Origin: Deltaproteobacteria bacterium
GTDB taxonomy: Bacteria > Desulfobacterota > GWC2-55-46 > DRQE01
Assembly: GCA_016219165.1 (NCBI GenBank)
Contig: JACRCB010000012.1
Span: 1-9,484 of the forward strand
Direction: 5' to 3'
DNA: 9,484 nt
Shown here: piece by piece, positions 4,602 to 9,484 of the stretch
Layout of the letters: every line of letters starts with the position of its first letter
How positions within the stretch are numbered: the stretch's first letter is position 1
The notes under the pieces: model-generated
What the model was told of the DNA's origin: nothing
What the model saw: the letters and a program-made list of their open reading frames with translations, nothing else
Database searches by the model: none
Position numbers and translations under genes: made by a program

Positions 4602-6281
4602 ATATCCTGGCGGCTTAAAAAAGAGATTAGAGACGTCCTTTCAAGGGAAAAAGGCGCGGTCCATAAAGACCCGGGCGGCAGGCTGAGGGTCTGCCTTGTA
4701 TACCCCAATACTTATTTCCTCGGGATGAGCAACCTTGGGTTCCAGACCCTGTACCGGCTTTTTAACGAGGTCCCTTCCTGCGTATGCGAGAGGGCATTTT
4801 TGCCGGAGAACTCTGAGATTTTGTCTCTTGAATCCCAGAGCCCGCTTTCCGGATTCGATGTCATCGCCTTCTCGGTATCCTTTGAGGAGGACTATGTAAA
4901 TATCCCCCGGATACTCGAATTGGCCGGGCTCCCGGTTTTCTCAAGCGGCAGGGAAGATAATTCCCCGCTTGTCATGGCGGGCGGGTGCGCCGTGTCCCTG
5001 AACCCGGAGCCCGTGGCCGATTTCGTCGATGTTTTTTTTATCGGCGAGGCCGAGGCCAGCGTCAATGGCCTTGTGGAACGTCTTTCTCAGTTTTCGCAAA
5101 GGAGGTCCCTGAAGGGGGATATTTTAAGGGAACTTTCGCGGCTCGGGGGTGTTTACGTCCCCGCCTTTTATGAATTTACATACGACGGCTGCAGGGTTAA
5201 GGAGATAAAACCGCTCGGAGGGGCAAGGTTCCCGGTAAGGAGGGCAAGGGTTGAGGATATAGACGCCCAACCCGTGCCCGTAAGCGCAATCATCACCCCA
5301 TTTACAGAGTTCGCGGACACGGCCCTCATCGAGGTGGAGAGGGGGTGTCCGAGGGGGTGCCGTTTCTGCGCCGCTGGTTTCATATACCTTCCGCCGAGAT
5401 GGAGAGACCGGGGGGCAATAGAAAGAAGCGTTAAGGCCGGGCTTAAGTTTGCCGGGAAGGCGGGGCTTGTGGGCGCGGCCGTATCGGAATACAGGGGGTT
5501 GAAAGATGTCCTAAGGAAATGCGCGGGGGACGGGGGTGAGATAACGCTTTCTTCCCTCAGGCTCGACGTGCTCGATAACGAACTCCTCTCGCTTTTGAGG
5601 AAGGCCGGCTATAAGACCGTAACCGTTGCGCCTGAGGCCGGGACCGAGCGGTTGAGGAAGGTTATAAATAAGGACATCCCGGACGAGGCGATATGGGCAT
5701 CCCTTGAGCGCATTAAAGAAGAGGGTTTCAGAAAGGTCAAATTCTATTTCATGGTGGGCCTTCCGACCGAGACGGACAAGGACGCGGAGGCCATAGCCGG
5801 GGTTGCCGTAAAGGCGAAATCCATATTGCCGAAGGGGGCCAAGGTTACGCTCAGCATAAACCAATTCATTCCCAAGCCTTTTACCCCGTTCCAGTGGGCC
5901 GGGTTTGCGGAGCAGGAGACTATCGAGAGGAGATACGGGATTATAAAAAAGGCGTTGAAGAAAGAGGGGGGGATTGAGGTGAAAACACTTCCGGTAAAAG
6001 GGGCATTCCTTCAGGCATACCTTTCGAGGGGGGACAGGAGGAGCGGGAGTTTAATATCGCTCGCTTCAGAGAAGGGATGGAGGGGCGTTCTAAAGAACTT
6101 CTCCTCAAGCCTTTCGGCAAGCGTTTTCAGGGACAGGGAAAAGGATGAGATTTTCCCGTGGGACGTAATAGACACGGGGCTTAAGAAGTCTTACCTCTGG
6201 AACGAATACACAAGGGGCATTGAGGCTAAGGCAACGCCTCCGTGCGACGTGGGCAGGTGCTTCAGATGCGGGGTGTGCTGA
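4602..6281 (+). CDS. radical-SAM protein, TIGR03960-like, function unknown; start unusual
   Basis: About 559 residues if read from 4602, or 518 from the first canonical start, ATG 4725. N-terminal blocks: LVYPNTYFLGMSNLGFQTLY, VIAFSVSFEEDYVNI and PLVMAGGCAVSLNPEPVADF, a Rossmann-like domain often labelled B12-binding in this family. No DxHxxG cobalamin motif is seen. The radical-SAM site is GC-x3-C-x2-C, with Cys codons at 5346, 5358 and 5367. Barrel elements follow (TVAPEAGTERLRKVINK, KVKFYFMVGLPTE). The C-terminus ends in C-x4-C-x2-C-x2-C, probably an auxiliary cluster or metal site. Conserved sequence (WRLKKEIRDVLSREKGAV, then KDPGGRLRV) continues in frame upstream of 4725 with no ATG, GTG or TTG back to the stop at 4578. 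GGAGG (4588-4592) sits 9 nt before ATA 4602. The substrate is unknown. It is a paralogue of the gene at 7137 and lacks that protein's DUF2344 domain. Confidence 0.9.
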   Translation: MSWRLKKEIRDVLSREKGAVHKDPGGRLRVCLVYPNTYFLGMSNLGFQTLYRLFNEVPSCVCERAFLPENSEILSLESQSPLSGFDVIAFSVSFEEDYVNIPRILELAGLPVFSSGREDNSPLVMAGGCAVSLNPEPVADFVDVFFIGEAEASVNGLVERLSQFSQRRSLKGDILRELSRLGGVYVPAFYEFTYDGCRVKEIKPLGGARFPVRRARVEDIDAQPVPVSAIITPFTEFADTALIEVERGCPRGCRFCAAGFIYLPPRWRDRGAIERSVKAGLKFAGKAGLVGAAVSEYRGLKDVLRKCAGDGGEITLSSLRLDVLDNELLSLLRKAGYKTVTVAPEAGTERLRKVINKDIPDEAIWASLERIKEEGFRKVKFYFMVGLPTETDKDAEAIAGVAVKAKSILPKGAKVTLSINQFIPKPFTPFQWAGFAEQETIERRYGIIKKALKKEGGIEVKTLPVKGAFLQAYLSRGDRRSGSLISLASEKGWRGVLKNFSSSLSASVFRDREKDEIFPWDVIDTGLKKSYLWNEYTRGIEAKATPPCDVGRCFRCGVC

Positions 6282-6389
6282 AGCGACGGGGGTGGCTCTA
6301 TTGAGGTTCTTTTACTTGAAAGAAAGGGGGAGTCAGGTGTATAAAAGGGGGTGGTAAGGGAGAGGTATGGGGAATTCAAGAGCAAGCGA

Positions 6390-6442
6390 AAACGGACGGG
6401 TGAGGGTTACACCGTGAACGTGACCGTTATCCGTGTCCGTTT
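6390..6442. other. long imperfect stem-loop in the spacer before hicB
   Basis: AAACGGAC (6390-6397) pairs with GTCCGTTT (6435-6442). After a 2-nt bulge (6433-6434), 6398-6410 pairs with 6420-6432, including three G-U pairs and one G-G mismatch. The loop is 6411-6419. In all, 20 of 21 positions pair as RNA. It ends 10 bp before the -35 region of hicB. Only a short T stretch (TTT) follows, so a terminator role after the radical-SAM gene is possible but weak. The rest of 6282-6451 is purine-rich and shows nothing I recognise. Confidence 0.5.
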
Positions 6443-6451
6443 AATTTCGGA

Positions 6452-6480
6452 TTGTATTTTTACTGAGGCGCTGGTAGAAT
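6452..6480 (+). promoter_or_regulatory. extended -10 promoter of hicB-hicA
   Basis: TAGAAT (6475-6480, 5/6) is preceded directly by TGG, an extended -10. A weak -35 TTGTAT (6452-6457, 3/6) lies 17 nt upstream. The predicted start near 6487 is 15 nt before the hicB ATG. Confidence 0.55.
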
Positions 6481-6501
6481 TAAGATGGAAAGGGGGTGTT
6501 T

Positions 6502-6723
6502 ATGTCCAAAAAATTCACTGCGGTAATAACCAAGGAAGAAAACTGGCATGTAGCGCATTGCGTTGAACTTGGTGTCGTGAGCCAGGGAAAGACCATAGAA
6601 GAGGCGCAGGCGAATCTTAAGGAGGCCGTAGAACTTTATCTCGAGAGTTTCGGAACCGACGATTTGCCGGAAAGCGCCGGAGAGGTCGTTTTGTATTCTC
6701 TTGAGGTGGCGGTTAATGCATAG
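6502..6723 (+). CDS. hicB: HicB-family antitoxin, short form
   Basis: A 73-residue protein beginning MSKKFTAVITKEENWHVAHC and continuing ELGVVSQGKTIEEAQANLKEAVELYLESFG, the typical small HicB domain (partial RNase H-like fold). It has no C-terminal helix-turn-helix or ribbon-helix-helix domain, so any self-repression would need another DNA-binding part. ATG 6502 is chosen over GTG 6496 because AGGGGG (6491-6496) lies 5 nt upstream and the family starts at this Met. HicB normally binds and blocks the HicA mRNA interferase. The stop overlaps the hicA start by 8 bp, and antitoxin precedes toxin, the order usual for this short type. Since hicA next door is broken, this may now be an unpaired antitoxin. 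Confidence 0.92.
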   Translation: MSKKFTAVITKEENWHVAHCVELGVVSQGKTIEEAQANLKEAVELYLESFGTDDLPESAGEVVLYSLEVAVNA

Positions 6724-6953
6724 ATTGCCGGTTCTATCCGGAGAAGAACTTATAAAGATTCTTAAGAAAGCCGGATTCAGTATCGTGAGACAGAAAGGAA
6801 GCCACGTAAGCCTGCAAAAAGAAAACCTGAAAACAGTAGTTCCCCGTTTCGGTGTGGGGACACACCGAAACATCAAGGCAAGGAACTCTCCTCGGAATAC
6901 TTAAGCAGTGTGGTTTATCAAAAAAACAATTAATTGACCTTATAAAGAAATAG
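6716..6953 (+). pseudogene. hicA: hicA toxin, frameshifted, with a hairpin inside
   Basis: HicA is a small dsRBD-like mRNA interferase. The first frame reads MHRLPVLSGEELIKILKKAG and then FSIVRQKGSHVSLQKEN, with the catalytic His of the KGSH motif at residue 30, and ends at TAA 6902-6904 after 62 residues. The missing family C-terminus continues one frame over from 6882: GTLLGILKQCGLSKKQLIDL, then IKK and TAG at 6951-6953. One extra base near 6878 would join the halves as HRNIK-QGTLL. Between VVP and HRNIK the gene also carries codons FGVGT, which fall inside a perfect 11-bp inverted repeat (6846-6871); HicA proteins normally have one or very few residues here. GAGGT (6703-6707) is a fair ribosome site, 8 nt before ATG 6716. 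The short product keeps the catalytic His but loses the C-terminal helix, so toxicity is doubtful. Confidence 0.85.
6846..6871. repeat. perfect 11-bp inverted repeat inside hicA
   Basis: GTTTCGGTGTG (6846-6856) and CACACCGAAAC (6861-6871) are exact reverse complements around the loop GGGA. It lies where the hicA reading frame departs from the family pattern. It looks like an inserted REP-type or MITE-remnant palindrome. No target-site duplication is obvious, so insertion is inferred. Confidence 0.75.
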
Positions 6954-7098
6954 GATTTTACAGGCGCGGTATCGTAAGAAGAATCCGCGATCTTCGCCGT
7001 CAAGAAAGAGTTCTATTTTATTGTTGCGTTGTCCTACACAATGATCTTTTCGCAAACCTGCCTTCAAAAACTTTTCAATCTAAAAATTTTTGGAAAGT

Positions 7099-7126
7099 GT
7101 GAAACTTTGCTGCAAAGAGTTTTCAC
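7099..7126 (+). promoter_or_regulatory. leader hairpin just upstream of the second radical-SAM gene
   Basis: GTGAAA-CTTTG (7099-7109), loop CTG, CAAAG (7113-7117), a 3-nt bulge AGT, and TTTCAC (7121-7126) form an 11-bp stem. It ends 10 nt before ATG 7137, so it could hinder ribosome access. AAAAATTTTT, a perfect 10-bp palindrome, lies at 7082-7091. The spacer 6954-7098 holds no gene or convincing promoter that I can see. Confidence 0.4.
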
Positions 7127-7136
7127 GTAAAGAGAC

Positions 7137-9484
7137 ATGAGCGACTTAAATATCTTCGACTATCTCCCCCTCGTCAGGAAACCGTCGCGTTACATCGGCG
7201 GGGAGGTGAACTCGATAAAAAAAGACCTCTCGAAGGTAAGGCTCAAGTTCGGCCTCGGATTCCCGGACGTCTACGAGGTCGGGATGAGCCACCTCGGGAT
7301 CCAGATACTCTATCAGGCGCTCAATTCAAGAGATGACACGGCGTGCGAGAGGGTCTTTGCGCCGTGGCCCGATATGGAGGCGCTTCTGAGGGAAAAGAAA
7401 GAACCCCTTACAACCCTCGAATCGGGCATTCCGCTAAACTCTCTCGACATAATGGGTTTTTCCCTCCAGTACGAACTCTCCTATACAAACGTCCTCAACA
7501 TGCTCGAACTCGGGGGTATCCCGCTCTACGCAAGAGAGAGGTCGGAGAAAGACCCGCTCGTTATAGGCGGCGGCCATTTGAGTTTCAACCCGGAGCCGGT
7601 TTCTTCCTTTTTCGATTGTTTCCTCATCGGGGACGGGGAAGAGGCCGTAATGGAAATATGCGATGCGGTTATCGAAGGCAAAGACAAGGGGCTTAAAAGA
7701 AAAGAACTCCTCGAAAGCCTCTCCCGGATTGAGGGCGTATACGTGCCGGCATTCTTCGAGGTTATTTATAATCCCGATTCCACGGTCAGAGAAATACAAC
7801 CGCTCCGCCCCGGTTACGGGAAGGTCAGGAAAAGGACGGTGAAGGACTTAAACCTCCTCCCCTCTTACACAAGGCCCGTTGTGCCGTTCGCCCTTCCGGT
7901 CCACGACAGGCTCAGCATAGAGATAGCGCGTGGGTGCACGAGGGGCTGCAGGTTCTGCCAGGCTGGAATGCTCCAGAGGCCCCTAAGGGAAAGGGACCCG
8001 GAAAAGGTCATTGCCCTCGCCGAGGAGTCTTTAAAAAACACCGGCTACGAGGAGGTATCGCTTCTATCCCTGTCCACCGGGGATTATTCTTCCATCGAGG
8101 GGCTTCTCTGCCGGCTCGCGGACGGACTCGCGGATAAGAGGATAGCAATGAGTCTGCCGTCCTTAAGGGTAGGCACCCTGAACGCGCGGGTCGCCTCCGA
8201 GATAAAGAGGGTGAGGAAGACGGGTTTTACCCTGGCGCCGGAGGCCGGGACGGCTCGTCTTCGCCGTGTCATAAACAAGGGGATAGAGGAGAGTGAGCTC
8301 ATCGAAGGCGCGAGAGAGATATTTAATCTCGGCTGGAGGTCTATAAAACTCTATTTCATGATAGGGCTTCCCACGGAAAAAATGGATGATGTCATGGAGA
8401 TAATCCGCCTTTCGAAAGAGGTCAGGGAGGAGGGGAAAAAAGTTGCGGGGCGCAATCCCGATGTGAACGCAAGTGTGGCGACATTCGTGCCGAAGCCCCA
8501 TACGCCGTTTCAGTGGGAGCCGCAGATAACGCCCGGGGAGGGCAGGGAGAGGCTCGTTACATTGAAAAAAGAGGCAGGCAAGGCCAATCTCGGATTTAAG
8601 TGGCACGATTGGAGAATGAGTCTCGTTGAAGGGGTTTTTTCGAGGGGAGACAGGAGGTTGGGGAAGGTGCTTGTCAACGCATTCAGAAAAGGCTGCAGGT
8701 TTGACGGATGGAGCGAAGAGTTCAAGTGGGAAAGATGGGAGGGCGCATTCAGGGAGGAGGGTGTGGCTCCGGCCTTTTACACCGGCCGGAGGCGCGCGAG
8801 GGAAGAGGTGTTCCCGTGGGACCACCTCGAAAGCGGAGTTACGAAGGAGCATCTTTACAAGGAGTATGAAAACGCCCTCAAGTCCGTTGAAACGCCGGAT
8901 TGCAGGGCCGGCAGATGCACGCTCTGCGGCGTTTGCGATTTTAAAACCATAAGGAACGTTATGTTCAGAGGCAATCGCCCCGGCCTCGACGTAAAAGGCG
9001 TGATACCGAAGGGTTTGTCCGAGAGGAAAAGGATAAGGTTTGGCTTCTCGAAGACCGGGAGGGTCAGGTTTTTAAGCCACCTCGAACTTGCGAGGGCCGT
9101 TGCGAGGGCAATAAGGAGGGCGGGTATTCCGGTTACGTATTCCGCGGGTTTCCATCCCCTTCCCGAAATCGTTTTTTCGGACGCCCTGCCGGTCGGCATG
9201 GAGAGCATGGATGAGCACATGGACGTTATACTCGATAGTGCCGCCCCCCTCGGCGTGTGGGGCCCGGAGAGGCTTGCAACCCTTTTCAACTCGGTCCTTC
9301 CAGAAGGGCTTAAGGTTCTGAGCGCGCAATTTATACCCTTGCAACTTCCATCCCTCTCTGCTATTATTAGGGCGCAGAAGTATATTGTATTCTTGAAAAA
9401 CGGGCCTTTGCCTTTGGATATAGAGTATAGGGAATTGAGCGGCTTGGTGAGGGATTTTTTGCTGATGGATTCAATCGAGGTGAC
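7137..9484 (+). CDS. radical-SAM protein fused to TIGR03936/DUF2344 domain, function unknown, 3' end cut off
   Basis: The frame is open from ATG 7137 to the window end, giving 782 codons. ATG 7137 is the first possible start because an in-frame TAA lies at 7128; its ribosome site is weak. Domains: a TIGR03960-like N-terminal half (RKPSRYIGGEVNSIKKD, VYEVGMSHLGIQILY, VIGGGHLSFNPEPVSSFF); the radical-SAM site GC267-x3-C271-x2-C274; barrel blocks LAPEAGTARLRRVINKG and SIKLYFMIGLPTEK; a C589-x4-C594-x2-C597-x2-C600 site; then from about residue 631 a TIGR03936/DUF2344 domain (KRIRFGFSKTGRVRFLSHLE, AGIPVTYSAGFHPLPEIVFS, LPVGMES). Both families are uncharacterised. In many genomes the two parts are separate neighbouring genes or one fusion, often near rng and rplU-rpmA. 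This is the larger paralogue of the protein at 4602-6281, sharing its block order and the terminal Cys site. The enzyme substrate is not known. Confidence 0.93.
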   Translation, partial: MSDLNIFDYLPLVRKPSRYIGGEVNSIKKDLSKVRLKFGLGFPDVYEVGMSHLGIQILYQALNSRDDTACERVFAPWPDMEALLREKKEPLTTLESGIPLNSLDIMGFSLQYELSYTNVLNMLELGGIPLYARERSEKDPLVIGGGHLSFNPEPVSSFFDCFLIGDGEEAVMEICDAVIEGKDKGLKRKELLESLSRIEGVYVPAFFEVIYNPDSTVREIQPLRPGYGKVRKRTVKDLNLLPSYTRPVVPFALPVHDRLSIEIARGCTRGCRFCQAGMLQRPLRERDPEKVIALAEESLKNTGYEEVSLLSLSTGDYSSIEGLLCRLADGLADKRIAMSLPSLRVGTLNARVASEIKRVRKTGFTLAPEAGTARLRRVINKGIEESELIEGAREIFNLGWRSIKLYFMIGLPTEKMDDVMEIIRLSKEVREEGKKVAGRNPDVNASVATFVPKPHTPFQWEPQITPGEGRERLVTLKKEAGKANLGFKWHDWRMSLVEGVFSRGDRRLGKVLVNAFRKGCRFDGWSEEFKWERWEGAFREEGVAPAFYTGRRRAREEVFPWDHLESGVTKEHLYKEYENALKSVETPDCRAGRCTLCGVCDFKTIRNVMFRGNRPGLDVKGVIPKGLSERKRIRFGFSKTGRVRFLSHLELARAVARAIRRAGIPVTYSAGFHPLPEIVFSDALPVGMESMDEHMDVILDSAAPLGVWGPERLATLFNSVLPEGLKVLSAQFIPLQLPSLSAIIRAQKYIVFLKNGPLPLDIEYRELSGLVRDFLLMDSIEV

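Noticed and set aside
4463..4708. An 81-codon minus-strand open frame in the divergent region.
   Set aside because: It overlaps both divergent promoters and runs antisense to the conserved N-terminal segment of the first radical-SAM gene.
6921..6927. AAAAAAC as a slippery site for programmed frameshifting in hicA.
   Set aside because: It lies downstream of the frame break and after the 0-frame stop at 6902-6904, so it cannot restore the product.
6965..6989. CGCGG...CCGCG short inverted repeat in the spacer after hicA.
   Set aside because: Five base pairs with a 15-nt interval and no T-run; this is expected by chance in sequence of this composition.
8163..8852. A 229-codon open frame on the minus strand.
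   Set aside because: It lies wholly opposite the radical-SAM/DUF2344 gene, whose conserved motifs are intact. It has no family pattern and is Pro/Arg-rich as expected from antisense reading of such codons.
1..9484. CRISPR array, tRNA, rRNA, phage or full insertion sequence.
   Set aside because: I saw no regularly spaced direct repeats, no cloverleaf or rRNA-like sequence and no transposase, integrase or phage structural motifs on either strand.

Overview
The window is bacterial, gene-dense and moderately GC-rich, with many AGG and ATA codons. It looks like a Gram-negative anaerobe: there is a lipoprotein with a lipobox, a second exported protein, an iron-sulfur/flavin electron-transfer pair and two large radical-SAM proteins. 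The gene content fits Nitrospirota or a deltaproteobacterial (Desulfobacterota-type) lineage. That is an inference from gene families only; there is no rRNA or other marker here to settle it.

Layout. (1) 1-1860, plus strand: the 3' part of miaA (tRNA A37 prenylation), overlapping by 4 bp an exported protein of unknown function, followed by a GNA1162/DUF799-like lipoprotein. (2) About 1955-2525, plus strand: a more A/T-rich type II toxin-antitoxin module with the RelE/ParE-like toxin first and the Phd/YefM-like antitoxin second. Its own sigma-70-type promoter has the -10 box inside a perfect palindrome. (3) 2526-2635: a short convergent spacer holding two perfect short-loop hairpins. (4) 4466-2636, minus strand: a 4Fe-4S dicluster protein and an FAD/NAD/2Fe-2S protein that match the beta and gamma subunits of sulfhydrogenase (also AsrA/AsrB of anaerobic sulfite reductase). 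No catalytic subunit is present. (5) 4467-4601: a divergent promoter region. (6) 4602-6281, plus strand: a radical-SAM protein of the TIGR03960-like family whose conserved N-terminus has no canonical start codon. (7) About 6390-6953: a long imperfect hairpin, then a hicB-hicA module in which hicA is frameshifted and carries an 11-bp-arm hairpin in its coding sequence. (8) 7137 to the window end: a second, paralogous radical-SAM protein fused to a TIGR03936/DUF2344 domain; it runs off the end.

How the genes relate. Housekeeping RNA modification and envelope genes lie on the left. A reductive electron-transfer pair is in the middle. On the right, two radical-SAM paralogues were probably once adjacent and are now separated by a decayed HicBA module. 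The two TA modules and the small palindromic elements mark this as a stretch with repeated small insertions. I did not find a clearly new multi-gene defence or metabolic system. The strongest open questions are the function of the paired radical-SAM proteins, the missing partner of the beta/gamma electron-transfer pair, and the palindrome that overlaps the toxin-first promoter.
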